Part shown: positions 22,766 through 49,900 of the stretch, one piece after another
How the letters are laid out: each line of letters begins with the position of its first letter
Position numbering within the stretch: position 1 is the stretch's first letter
Origin: Nematostella vectensis
Lineage: Eukaryota > Cnidaria > Anthozoa > Actiniaria > Edwardsiidae
Assembly (NCBI RefSeq): GCF_932526225.1
Contig: NC_064038.1
Span: 8,927,070-8,991,069 of the forward strand
Length of the DNA stretch: 64,000 nt
Reading direction: 5' to 3'
Position numbers and translations under genes: made by a program
The notes under the pieces: generated by a model
Seen by the model: only the letters and a program-made list of their open reading frames with translations
Told to the model about the DNA's origin: nothing
The model's database searches: none

Positions 22766-23965
22766 TTAAAGTCCCTGCAACTTCATAACACGGCCACACT
22801 CCTTCTCAACTATCTGCGCATGCTCAAGCTTCATCTCTCTCCTCCAATGATGTAACGTGTTGCTGGTCAGCCCAACATTGGCGAGCGTGTTTGCCTTATG
22901 ATGTGGCAGAAACATAGTCTCTTTCACCCGAACTCCTGCGAACTGAAACAATTCCCGAAGGTAAGAGGTGTCCGATAACAGTCGTTCGACAGACACGAGT
23001 TTGTATCGATCAGGAGGAAGCTCGCTATTCATATTCAATAGCATACGCATGCACAATCGATACGCAGTCGTTTTGACATCGAAATGGCGCGAGTGATTAC
23101 TCGTTTCAAGCGTGCTATAACTCGTTAGCAGCGAGTTTATAACTTCCCGGGGATCCCGTACTACGTGGACAAGTTTCAAGCGGTATGGTTTGACGCTGTT
23201 CTGAGATATTGACGTAAGATCGGACAAGGAATTCACGAAGACAGACTGCGCCACAACGAGGTTACTATGGCGACATGAACATGTGAGCCAATCAGAAGGC
23301 TTTTTATCTCGGTGGGTTGCATTCAGAAAACACGATGCAAAACTCGCGGATTTGTGCCTTCGAATACTTTCATTTGTAACGTTTGAAAGTAGAAGTTCAC
23401 TTTCTTTGAAACGGCATCTGAATAAATTATCCAATAGAACATCCAGAAGAGGGTAGCCAACCGTAGGCACGTACTTCATGTAATACGACATTGGGCGGAG
23501 AATATCCGGCAAGTATAGCGCTTCCGAACCTTGCCCGAGAAGTCTGCCGACGCTCTCCGATAACATTCCGGGAGCTCCGATTACCAGAACCGCATCCCGA
23601 CGAATGATGGAGTTAGGTTCTCGCAAGAAATCCTGCACGCCTACTATCCTTGAACTCAGCTCGCGTAAATCCCGGAATTCTTCCGAGCAAGTATCGACAA
23701 TAGACAAGTCCAAATTTTGAATTTTGCGGGCATATCTTCCGAAGGAAGTTGCAAAGTCGATGAATTCAATTCCTACCAAAACAAAGGCGACAAAGGCTAG
23801 GCAACGTGCGAAAAAATGCCCAAATGGCTTCGATAACAAGCTGCACATGCTCTGTTTGTCCATCTGCTGACCCATTGGTTTCTTATGAAGAATTCCGTAC
23901 TGGCAAGAAAAGAACCAAGTAACGTTTACCAGAAGAACGGAGGTATCCCCCTCTGATTGCAACAA
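22766..23965 (-). CDS. Carbohydrate (Gal/GlcNAc/GalNAc-6-O-type) sulfotransferase-like protein, intronless
   Basis: A 399-residue single-exon frame. Residues 55-71 (CLAFVAFVLVGIEFIDF) form a membrane anchor after a short N-terminal tail, the type II layout of Golgi sulfotransferases. The best family mark is the 3'-phosphosulfate-binding motif at 264-279 (LVHVVRDPREVINSLL), followed by YKLVSVERLLSDTSYLRELF (321-340) and the C-terminal WRREM...I.EKECGRVMKLQGL, as in CHST1-7. The 5'-phosphosulfate motif, normally R-S/T-G-S-S, is degenerate here (VLVIGAPGMLSESVGRLL, 127-143), so PAPS binding is uncertain. N-glycosylation sequons occur at NVT/NES, NAT and NHS. Met31 is an alternative start. Lack of introns suggests retroposition or an intronless family member. 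The exact acceptor sugar cannot be told. Confidence 0.8.
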   Translation of the reverse strand: MLQSEGDTSVLLVNVTWFFSCQYGILHKKPMGQQMDKQSMCSLLSKPFGHFFARCLAFVAFVLVGIEFIDFATSFGRYARKIQNLDLSIVDTCSEEFRDLRELSSRIVGVQDFLREPNSIIRRDAVLVIGAPGMLSESVGRLLGQGSEALYLPDILRPMSYYMKYVPTVGYPLLDVLLDNLFRCRFKESELLLSNVTNESIRRHKSASFASCFLNATHRDKKPSDWLTCSCRHSNLVVAQSVFVNSLSDLTSISQNSVKPYRLKLVHVVRDPREVINSLLTSYSTLETSNHSRHFDVKTTAYRLCMRMLLNMNSELPPDRYKLVSVERLLSDTSYLRELFQFAGVRVKETMFLPHHKANTLANVGLTSNTLHHWRREMKLEHAQIVEKECGRVMKLQGL

Positions 23966-24194
23966 CGTTTATGGCCTAAGAATCAATGGGTAACAATGGA
24001 AAAGATGGCTTGGCCAGTAAACGTCTTGAAGTTTCTTCTGGCTCTTGACAGTAATCACGTGGATCACGGGGTGTGTGAAAATACGACATGCATCATCGAC
24101 TCCATTGAAATATTCCTTGGGCTATATAGTTATTTCAACGCATAGTTCCAGGAAATAATGATAAAAACCCATATCGCCTTCCTTTCTCCATGAT

Positions 24195-24320
24195 CTTCCA
24201 GGACTAAATTTACACAAATTAAAGGTCGTCACGGTTTAGTCTTGACTGTTGTGACCACTGATTCACACACATTAAAGGTCGTCACGGTTTTTGGGTCTTG
24301 ACTGTTAGGACCACTGAACC
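24195..24320 (+). repeat. Direct duplication of ~63 bp
   Basis: The string attaaaggtcgtcacggttt followed by cttgactgtt and gaccactga occurs twice in succession. It is intergenic between the sulfotransferase and UPF1; 24321-25109 otherwise shows nothing recognisable. Confidence 0.8.
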
Positions 24321-25109
24321 GAGCAAAGGGCCAACCCCAATAAGTCACCACTCAGCCCTGGGACAATCAAGAAAGTCTCTTCCCGAAGAAATATAGTACA
24401 CGGTAAAGGAAAGGTAAAGGATGATCTGGCCGATAACGATTGCTCCTTATATATGGATTTGCCGTCTTGATTTGTGACGGTTTTGGAAACCTGCTGAACG
24501 TTGCCATGGAAACACAGGTGACCCTTGTCAATCTGCCGGTTTAACACGGGTTACATAAGTGAGTATCGCAGGGAACGTACGGAGAGACGAGGGATCGGTT
24601 TCCGTTATATCGAAGCGAGGGAAAAATTTCATTATTATTATTTTTTTTTTTGGGGGGGAGGGTCATTTTTATGCATGCAGCTCACGTTTTTTCATGATAG
24701 TCTGTGTATTCTTGATAAGGCAAATGAAAAATCATAGAATACAAAAATAAAAGAAAATAACAAACCGTTAATAATTTCCCGGTATGTGTAATGATGAAGG
24801 CCCGTGGGAAAAGGCCTTGCTTGAGTCCTTCTTCAGGTCCGAAACGTTGACAAAATATCTCGATCCTGTTTTTGTCCTTCATTTTATTAATTGACATTTC
24901 CTCCTTTTCAATTTGACAATTGAATCTACTCCGGATTGAGAAACGTCGCTGTTTGTTCTTCTTTTCATTTATAATCCCAATCAACTGATCAAAATGTATT
25001 CTGTTACAAATTCAGAATTTATTTGACGGACGGGAGAATAGAAGCGGTTTTGACAAAAAAATGAGTGACGAGAGTTCTCATCGTGAAAAAAAAAATATAT
25101 ATATATATA

Positions 25110-25310
25110 ATGCTCGTCAGGCCCGTACCCAGGGAGGGGGGGGGGGGGGGGTGCTGGTGGTACGAACGCACCTCCCTCTCTCCCCCCACAACGGCCGAAA
25201 GTCCACTTTTGGTTCTCAAGACGTGCCATTTGTAGACAAAACTAAAAATCATAAGCCAGATCACTCTGGTATGTAGCCAAATCCGAGAATAAACGTCCCG
25301 TGTCCCGTGG
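25110..25310 (-). repeat. Dispersed C/G-run repeat (family B), inverted copy
   Basis: On the minus strand it carries cggatttggctacataccag, ttttgtctacaaatggcacg, a C run and cctgggtacgggcctga, matching 62215-62375 over ~200 bp and 18715-18842 over its right part. Confidence 0.75.
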
Positions 25311-25312
25311 AG

Positions 25313-26480
25313 ATGATGATAGACTTTATTAAAGTGTCGGAGACCGTCTAGCTCAGGAAACGAAGTCCCGGACTAATAGTAGTTTGAGTTCATTAGTGTC
25401 ATTTATTATTTCACCATGCACATAAAGAGCTGCGTTTTTTTCGGCGATTACCAGTAAAATGTAAATAACCTGATACTTTTTTAAATTGCCGGCTAGGAGG
25501 TTTGAATCGTACCACTGAGTAGCATGGTCTGCACTCACTCTGAGATCTGAAATCAAGGTGCTAAGATCGCTTCCAGTGTAATAAATCTGATGATCATCAG
25601 CATACATGGATAAACTTCCATCAATGTGATAGCATAGGTCGTTCTGGAAAATATTCCATAATAGTGGACCTAGAGCAGAACCCTGTGGACATCCCCGATT
25701 GATATTCTTGTATTAGCTGACATGGCGGCCTAGGCGCACCCGGTTATTCCTTTCAGAAAGGTAGCTACCCAGTAGTGCTATCAAGTTCTCTTGGAAGCCG
25801 TAAGCTTTAAGCTTACTCAGAAGCAGTGGTGGATGAAGTGAATCAAAGGCTTTAGACATATCTGTTGAAAGGATGCTAACTGACAGTTTATTATCCCTTG
25901 CTTTTTTTCCAGCCTTCTATTAGATTGATCAGGGTCGTCTCACAGCTGTGTGATTTTCTGTATGCCGAGGAGTTAGTGAAAAAGTGTCTTTCAAAACCCT
26001 CTGCAGCATATAAGCTTTTCAAAGACCTTATCAACACAAGTCAAAACAGTAATGGGTCTATAGTTCTCCTTTGAATATTTCTCGTCTTCCTTGAATACCA
26101 GGGTCCAATCACCGAGCTTCCATGAGCCAGGCCACACCTTTGACTTGATGCATGAATTAAAAAGAGAAGAGGTCTAGCAAGCTCCGTTTCACCTATTTTT
26201 AGAAGTTTAGGGGGAATGGCATCACACCCAGCCGCTTTTCCAGGTTTAAGGGAGTGAAGTTACCTTAAAACCTGGCCTCCCGTGACAGGTCGCAGCTCAC
26301 GGCAAGGAGTGGTGTTAGAACACACATCCAAGATGCGTATTGTGCTGGGATGATCCATGAAATCGTCAGGTGAAGACAATTTAGCCTTGTCGCCACCGAT
26401 ACCGTCTGCAATGGTGGAAAAGTAATCAGTATCTCAGCTACGCGACTTTGGTCTTTATACTGCAAAGGCATAAAGAAACC
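25313..26480 (-). mobile_element. LINE (CR1/L2-like) reverse transcriptase fragment, dead
   Basis: Minus-strand reading shows PQGSALGPLLWNIFQNDL and the catalytic MYADD box (25530-25700). RT similarity continues, broken by stops and frameshifts, towards 26300. The 3' end after the frame reads aataaagtctatcatcatc (25313-25332), a short tandem tail of the kind that ends CR1/L2 elements. It is 5'-truncated, and unrelated in detail to the 4589-7909 element. Confidence 0.8.
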
Positions 26481-26898
26481 CTTTTTGTTCTTTCGGAGGT
26501 GGTTAGATTTTTATCAGAGAACTTCCTCCCTCCCACTCCCCCCCCCTCCCCCATGGAAAATTAGGTACGTTTTTTTCAAAATTTAGCTTCGCTTTGTGCA
26601 GTATTAAAAACCCATTGATTAACATCTATGCCAAAACTTACCTTTTCATGAGAGAATCTAATTTGATTTAGGCTGGGCCGTTCTTATTTTTGGATGGATC
26701 ATTTTCTCACTGGATGAAGTCGATAAAAAATCGGAATTTTCCGACTCTTTTCCGAAAAATCTTCGGGATTGCGAAAGAGCTCACGAAAAACACACGCCAT
26801 CTTTTTGGCCACGTTCTACGCGAGATTCAAAAGTCTTCCGGTAGTGTGTGCACTTTGGTTGGGGATAACACCAAACTGTCATCTCTAAATCCCCCAAA

Positions 26899-41574
<14,676 letters not shown>

Positions 41575-42848
41575 TACTGCTTCCCAAGCAGTCCCCGAGG
41601 CCCGCTACCATCGGCGGCCGCCGGGATCTCCGTGGCGACATCGCCATCAGTGCCATTTGGAGGAGAGAAGTGATGCGCATGGGAGGAGTCCAAGGGCGAG
41701 AACAGTGGAGGGAATGAAGCCCCCTCAGCTTGCTGTGCGCGAAGCAAGCGAAAGTTGTCTCAAGATGTTATCCCTCAAGAAGTTCCTACCCCGTGAATTG
41801 GGGTCTTGTGCGACGTTGAGTTCGCACTGGTTTTGTTTTTAAAATGTTCCTGATAATCTCTGGACCGAATACTACTTTTCAGTCTTACTTCACTGTTAAA
41901 AAGCAATCGGCAGCGACCTCTTGCTCATATTGCAATGTGTGCGGCTTTGTTATCTAGGCCAAGAATATGCAACTCGTGAAAGAAACGATGAGATTTTTCC
42001 AGTGTCTTTGCTTTATGTTATCTTTGGGCAAACCTACAATGTAAATCGTGGACATGTTTTTGGCTTCTTGTCATCTTTGGGTAATTCTATGGAGTTTGTT
42101 GAAGAAACAGTGAACTTTGCCCTCTGTCTTCTAGTCTTAATATCCTGACCGTAACCTCGGTATTAATTTTTCGGATGTGAGGTCATATACTCGGGACTTC
42201 GTTGAATACTTGAAGCATTGGATTACGAAATGCATGTGACCCACGTCCATGATCTGGGTGGGAATGCCAGGCGCGGTGTTCAAGAGAACGGACCAAGGCA
42301 ACTATTTACAAGGACGACGTTTACTCAGATAGACATTTAAATAAAGCAATTCTATTGGAGAAAGTTTAAGCGAATGTAAAGGTAAAAGATTCTACGTGAA
42401 GTGCTGAATGGAGTATGATAGTTTACGAGAATTAAAGGCCAATGACTTGCCGGATTTAATAGTTTATTCGAAATGTTTGGTGAATAGGCAAATACGTTTG
42501 ATTCCTCGCTATAATGATGTTGTTTGATATAACAAAGTAACACGCGGCCAAGGTTTTAAAAGTGAACTAGCCACGAGCAGCAGCAGAGTGGACGAGGTCG
42601 CGCGTTCTTTGGGTGAGAGGCCGGTGAAAAGCTCTCCTCTTTTTTATCCCTTTCGCTCCCCTATATACTACTGTGTGCACTCGATACATTGTTGTCACAT
42701 CGACTATTTGGACTTGTCTATTTACGGCTACTCATGATTTTCATGTTAGTGCAAAATGTAGTTGTAGTATGGTTCATAAAAAGGATCCTCGATTAGAAGA
42801 TTCACTGGATCGAGAAGAGATTGACTAGTGTCCACTGTCTAAATCTTG

Positions 42849-42854
42849 AATAAA
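42849..42854 (+). terminator. Polyadenylation signal AATAAA, probable UPF1 3' end
   Basis: AATAAA in cttgaataaagtcttc lies 1.27 kb after the UPF1 stop codon. An earlier AATAAA near 42341 is an alternative. 41575-42850 is non-coding and free of arrays, as expected for a 3' UTR. Confidence 0.5.
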
Positions 42855-43250
42855 GTCTTCATCTTAAAACGATTAGCCTCTGTTTATACTGATGAATGAG
42901 TTTTCCTTGGGTTTTCTGCTGTGAATATGAGCGGGAGTCATAGAGCAGAAGAGTTCATGCCCAAAACCCGACTTTTTACTGGGATGCCTGTGGTAGCCCA
43001 GTCAAAATGCAACTGGTTTTCAAAAACCCGTGAAATACTATTAAGTTTACTTAATACTAATACACTATGTCTTTGTTCTAGTTTGACTTAACATTTTTAA
43101 TTTTTCCACGGGATTTTGAAAACCACTATCTAATCGATTTACAGAAACGTACCCTCCCCCAAAATCTTATGTGGCCTGCTATAAAATTGGTTGGGGTGGG
43201 GTAGGGTCCCGGCGAAAAAAGGATGCAAACTGTGTCGAAACAGAAACCAC

Positions 43251-43256
43251 TTTATT
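43251..43256 (-). terminator. Polyadenylation signal (AATAAA on the minus strand), possible KHDC4 3' end
   Basis: tttatt on the plus strand reads AATAAA on the minus strand, ~730 bp after the KHDC4 stop. With the UPF1 signal at 42849 it leaves ~400 bp between two convergent genes. 42855-43983 holds no other feature except a palindromic gatggccgccatttt at about 43590. Confidence 0.4.
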
Positions 43257-43983
43257 AAGTTACTTTTACTGTACAATTTTCCAGAGAATCTAGTGGATGG
43301 CGTGATTATCATTCTCCCAGAGTTGAAGTGTTTTTTGATACATTTTTTTTTCTTATAAAAGATAGAGTTCTATTGTTTTTTTACCTGTAGATAGTCTACA
43401 ATCATAACAAGAACACACCATACATACCTTACCTAGATAAAAACTAGGAGGTTGAAAAACAAGGTTTTAACAGAATAGCAAAAAGTGGCGTTCTTTAAAG
43501 CCTATATAGGAATGAGGGACCGAGTGGATTATGGATACAGCTTGATGTGGAAGTGATGTATTCATTCAGTGTTCATGTTTTCATTAAGATGGCCGCCATT
43601 TTGTCATCGTAGCGAAATAAAAAGTGTGAAAAAGGATCCATTTTCATTGGCAAATTTGAGGTAAACAAAGTATAAAAGTTTGGGATGGCTGTTGCGAGAT
43701 ATCACATTATTTGTCTTTCAATATTGAATACAAACAATAACAGAGTGTGGCTGATAAGGGTTTTAAGGGGATCTTTGGAGGAGAGTGGGAACCTGTCGCA
43801 CCCATCCTTAGCCCCCTAACCCTAGCCTGTGATACACAGGGCGTGTTCCAGGATTTGCTGGATGGGGTGGGGGTTGAATATGTAAATCATAAAATTGTTT
43901 ATGGTAAGGGGGGAGGGGTGGGGCTATGAGTGCGCCCTCTGTGCCCAACCCTAGCGAGGCACCTGATAACTCTGTCAACACAA

Positions 43984-46900
43984 TCATTTCCTGACTGCCC
44001 AGAAAGGGAGTCTTTGCTTAGAGGCGCCGTTCGAGGAATGGCTATCATGTTTACTGTCTGCCGATGGTTCTTCCTCCTCTTCGTCTGAAGAGTCTCCATC
44101 GTACGCCACAAGGGACGAAAGCGCCGAGGATTTTGGCTTCTTCGCAGCTGGTTCGTCAGTCTTCTTTTTAAGTAGGATTTTTCCCAGAGGTGACGCGACA
44201 CTGCTTTTTACCTATTTTGGGAAATAAAATGTATACACACGTTTCGAAAATAAAAGACACGTTGAAGCCGACGTTCGTCATCATCGTCGTCATCATCATC
44301 AGTAGCGTTCATCAACCACAGCAACAGCACGACGTCGCCATCAAGGGGGATGAAATGCAAGATAACAGATAATATAGTGCATTTATTAATAGAGTAGTGA
44401 ATTACCACCATCGCAAGATTCCATACAGATCACCACAGCAACATGAAAAAGAAAAAAATGAGCAAAGTTAGCAAGAATGAAATCGTCATCTTAAAATGTT
44501 GATAAATGACATAACAGCCTGAGTAATAGCATTACAATAAGGTTCGAAACCTTGTGAACAGTGTTTTCCTAGTTACTTGACTATATCTAATTGATAGGCA
44601 ACATCTTCCTGTCAGGTAAGAAAGCCATTTGAATGTGATCTCATTACAGTAAGAAAACCTTAAGTTGGGTGAGTCTATCTGAAAGCACTGAAAATATGAG
44701 AAAACTATGTAATCAACTATGTGACCTTGTTTGATTAACTAGAATAACTAGGACCCCCCCCCCCCCCCCCAAAAAAAAAAAAAAAAAAAAAGAACCGAAA
44801 TTTAATATGTAGATTTGAGCAAGGTAGTGTGAGAATGCTGAGAAGCAGCTTGTGGAACAACTAAAATTCCCGCACTTGAGGAGGGGTGGGGGGTGGAGAA
44901 GGTTCATGTAATACTATGATCATACCTGTGACGGCTTTGTCTTTCTCCATACTGCTCAGCGTCGACAGAGAGCTCTTGCTGACAAAAGCCACAGGCTTGG
45001 CGGGCTTAAAACTTATCGGCTTAGCCATAGGCTCTTTGAATGGAACCCCTCTACTCTTTGTCACATCCTTCTTTGACGCTGGCATCTCCGGTGGTGGCAT
45101 CGCTTGCTCTGATTTCTCTGTCTCTTTGGAGAGCAGGATGTGGGGTGGTGGAGCAGGGGCGGGATGCCTGGTGGAGGGGGTGGGCTGTCTATGGGGCCCT
45201 GGTGGGAGTTCTGCTGGGTGCCTGGAGGACTGCTAGAATAAACGAGTATCAGCAGGCAAACAAAATAAAAAAAGAGTTAGAAAACAAACATAAAGCTTTC
45301 CTCTCTTTGGAGGTGCAAGGAAGGAGGTCTGTGAAGACAAAAAGTAGTTTACAGTGAGTACACTGGCAAAAAGACCTAAGATCAATGTCGTCCACACCGT
45401 TATTACAAACATAATCCCCGATAAGACTAGCATAAAAAGTAACGATGGAAAAGGCACACCCTGTACGGACTCTCGTTAATATGGAGAGTTTAAAATACTG
45501 GAGCTGTAAGTTAACTATAGGTGTGGCTTCCCAGTTGACTATTACAGCGTATGAGTGACTATTTTACTTGTATGGCAAACATTGAATGAATCACCACCAA
45601 ACGGCGTTAACTGCCATTAATATATATTTTTACAAAAGCTTTTTATGTAGGAAATATGGAGTCTGCATGGCCAGACTTAGATTAATGTACCAGGGTGAGG
45701 GAGCAGGCCTCGGTCATTGTCTTACGTTTGTCCTTTAAAACATATTAACCTACTGGGGCAGCTGATACCCATCTCCCTCTCAATGTTAGCAAAAGGGTGT
45801 GGCCATGGCGTGGTATAATATTGAATAATGTGAAGGGCGTAGCACCTGGTTTAATGGGTATCTGACTGGTTTTCGTCGTTCACTTCTTCTTTCTGCACGA
45901 CTCTCGCCACTTCCAGAGACAACCTAAATGACATTGAGAGTCTCAACGCATGCATGGAAGAGTGGCAAAATATAACAGTCGGGCGACAGGGGTTTACTGA
46001 AACGAGGGGATGGGTAGGTGCGCACATCATATGGAAAAAGTACATTTGACAAAATGTGAAAAAAATGACCCAGTTAGGGGAGCTACACGCCCGATAAACA
46101 TGACATACAGTCCCCAATCAATAACTTTATTATTAACCAATAATTTTGCAACTGAACAAATGGAAAAGGCGCTATAACAGCATCATTCCCTTAAATTGGA
46201 TGGGGAAAATGGTATTATTTATTATAGTAAAACTTCCATTTGGCAAATCATTACTTGCCTTTAGCCCTTAAAAAACAATTTGAAAGAGAAAAAGTTACGT
46301 ACCTTTTCCTTGAACCTGCGCCTACCAAACTCCTGTGGAGGTGGGGGTGCCTCGTGGTGTCTACAATGTAAATTAATGAGAATTTAAGCAACGATGACGG
46401 AAACGGCAAGAAGAACGCGACTAAAACTGCTTTAGACTTCCTTTCTGCCTTAACAAACCAAGACAGTGGTTGACAGTTCGGTCGTACTTGTCCTCAATAG
46501 ACCTAAAAACTTAGTCTAGTTCTGGTCTCCACGCCGTAGATAAGAAAAACACGGCCGAAATGTAACAGATAGTGTATTTCATGCCTGGCTCTTTGCATTG
46601 TCTAATTCATTGCCGTTGTTAAACTCTCTACACTCTTCAACTACTAAAGGGCCTTCTGCCTTCCATCATCTGATTCTCGATTTTTAAACACCAGGTTCTG
46701 GTAAAGAGTTATCTGATATCGGGTTATTAGGGTGAGGCTGACCACAACAGTGTAAGAATTGAAGTTTTTTCTAGACAATGTTACCCCTGCCTGTGCATTG
46801 ACAGGAGTTTTGATGCAATTTGTGAATGGGTATTCCTAAGTGCAGGTAAAACAATTTCAAAATCACAGTAGACGTAATTTGAAATGTAAGGAGCAAAACT

Positions 46901-49900
46901 TCTGTAAACTTCTTCAGGCACGTCTCGCATAGAAAGCAAGTAATGAGGTCTTACCTATGGATGTCTTCATCTGGTAGCTCCTCAAAGCCCGGATAGCCCT
47001 CTTCCCGCCCCAGTTGAGGCTTTTCTGAACCCGGGGGTCTTTGCGCACCTGGAGGACCTGTCCATTGAGGGTATGGGCCACCTGTGGTGTAAGAGTACAA
47101 AGTCAATTCCCTTATAATGACAACCTCAGGAAAAGAGAAGGCTGTCGGTTAGTAAAGCCAGCCGTTTACAGAGAATACAGTCACATTTCAGTTAAACACT
47201 CACAAGAGAGGTCGATTGGTGGAATGGTTTACTTAGATGAATACAAACTGGACCGCGGACAGGGAGGGGCTGGTAGTGCTATAGGCCTACCACTTTTTGG
47301 CTTGGGTTGATTTTTTTTCAGGGCTCCAGATTTTTTTTAGAGCTCCAGATATATAATTGTTTGTCTTGACCAAAGTTTTAGGCCTACCACTTTAAAATGG
47401 TCTCCGCGTTCCCTGTACAATCAACTCTTGTAAGTCAAATGGCAAGAAATTAAAAACAAATATTGGACAGTAGATCTGTTCGCTTATGTGAACACTGTCA
47501 ACTTTCTTTAAAACCACACAGTATCAACAGCTGGTTTTTATGTCTGTTTGACTGTTTATACAACCCTAATAATCAAACGTTTTCCCCATTATAAACATGA
47601 ATAAGGTGGAGACTAGACCCTATTCAGGCACACTGATGGCTGGACAGGTCAATCGGTGCTCAGAATAGCCTGCTGTAGTGGGGGCAAGAAAAACTCGCAG
47701 AAGATGGATTTGCAGTCTTAGATTAAGACCACCAGATCATGCCCAAAGCTAACCACTTTGACTACTCCTGCCCTACTTTTCTTGGTAAAATTGCTATTTT
47801 CCTATTTTGCAGAGATTATTTCTTACCACTAGAAGGCTCAGCGTGAGGTGGAGGCAAGTCAGGGTAAGGGTATGATGTAGTGTTTGGTGAGGGCAAGACA
47901 GGCGGGCCAGACACTGGAGGGAGGGCTCCCCCGGGACCGAGGGGTCCACCTGGTGGGAGGGGTCCACCAGGAGGGGCCGGCTGCCCTCCACTGAGGGCTG
48001 GGTCATTACCAAAGGTCACACCACCTAGAATGACAGAAAACACACATTTTATTCAATGCTGATAAAGTTTTTTTTATCTGGATGAGAGTTGCGGTGTCTC
48101 CTGTGATTCCAACCAACTCAAGGCCACGCACACTGGCTCTTAAAACAATATATCATGGCAAAGAAAACATAGTATTTGGGTCTTCCCTCATTTCATTTGA
48201 CAATAGTGTTCGAACTTATTAAACAAATATAGAGAGAATTAAAGACAATACCACGGTAGTAGTAATGGGTAGTGCTGTTATGTTTTACATGGGGCTTAAT
48301 AATAAACAGCCCAATTTGGTTGAGCTGTGAAGTAAGCAAAAGTCAGAAGGCACTGAGTACTCACCCTGAGTTTGGGGGGGACATCCTGGGGGCGGTACAG
48401 GATGAGAGACTGGGTGTCCAGGCGGGGGCTGGTGGGTAATAGTTTATACACATTATTACTAGCTGAATAGCAACGGAGATGGGACAAGTCTAGGATGATT
48501 GGTGGATAACATGGAAAGATGGCACACCTTGGAGGAGTGACAGGATGAGTTGGCAAGGTGGTGAATGGTGGTCAAATGTTTTATTTTTAACAAACCTTAA
48601 TACGGCTGGTAAAAAGCACAGACAGAAGGGATGGGGTCTAGCAGGATGGAGAGGTAACAAGGTAAATGTTTGATTGTGTCACAGAGCTCAGCCATCAGCT
48701 CTACCAGGGAAATAGCAGTAGCCAGTAGGGGTGGGGGTTTAGCAAGATCGAAAGGTAACCCTATTAGAAATGTTTGATCTTGCCACGGAGTTTTACTACA
48801 AGCTCTACCAGGGAAATGGTAGTAGACAGTAGGGGTTGAGTTTAGCAAGATTGAAGGATTAGCACTTTTTAAAACTTTTGATTATACAAAAGAGCACCAT
48901 AAGTCGTGCGCCTAGTTTGTGCATGGAGTTTCCTATAGAACATGCCTAGATTTGAAACTCAATTATTCTCATATCCAAGCAGATGACCAAGAGAGCCATA
49001 CATAAATATTTAGGTATAGATTCCTCAGAATTTCTTCAGCCTTTGCTTCTCCCTCACCTGTCCAGGTAATGGCTGGTTGTAGTAGGAAGCCATGGGTGGT
49101 ATAGGTGGGTACATGGCTGGTGGATGTGGTCCTCCCGGCGGTGGAACATAACCATGTGGAGGTGGCTGAGGAAAAAACACTGAACTTAGAGCGTGGCTGA
49201 ATTTAGAAACTTAGAGTCAGTTGTTTCTACTTGCTTGCTTGCATAAGTTATAGATTCTACATTATGTTGGTGTCAATTTACAACCATAACACTTCTAAGT
49301 TGTTATGATACAGTACTGTATGTGTTGTCTAAGACCTTTACCTGGAAGCCATGAGGTGGAATTGGAGGATACCCTGAAAAAAAAATTGAAGATGATTTTC
49401 AAATTATCACAATTGAAATCCAAGGTTTACGGCAAATGTTTGGTGCCTAATTTAAAAAAACGTCTCTTTATATTTGCAAACAAGTTTTGAGAATTACAGG
49501 TCGCAAACATTCCATTTAACATGGTAAAAATATTGTTATCAGTTTTCTTCATCCAAACTCATTTTTCAGAAGCTAAAGGTAAGATATTGCGCTGTACACA
49601 TTATCTAGAACAAGACATTAAAAGATAGTTAAAATGTCTAACATCTGGACTGTACCATTTTCTCTAGGAAGGCAATATCAATAGCCGTGCATTCTTTGAC
49701 ACAAGCCACCATACAGCCTTCCATACAAACTTTGATAGATTATAGAAAAGGTTTTTGAAAACCTTACTGAGGTTACCATCTAAGTACAGTTCCAACCAGC
49801 TTGTTGATAAACTTTTCAAACATTTCTACCATAACAATAATAATGACTGTTTAATTCATACTTTTGCAAAACTGAATTAAAGTGTCTGTCAGCACATGAG

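Noticed and set aside
43899-44201. 100-codon minus-strand frame
   Set aside because: Out of frame with the conserved KHDC4 C-terminus ([17 protein letters not shown]), which uses the same DNA.
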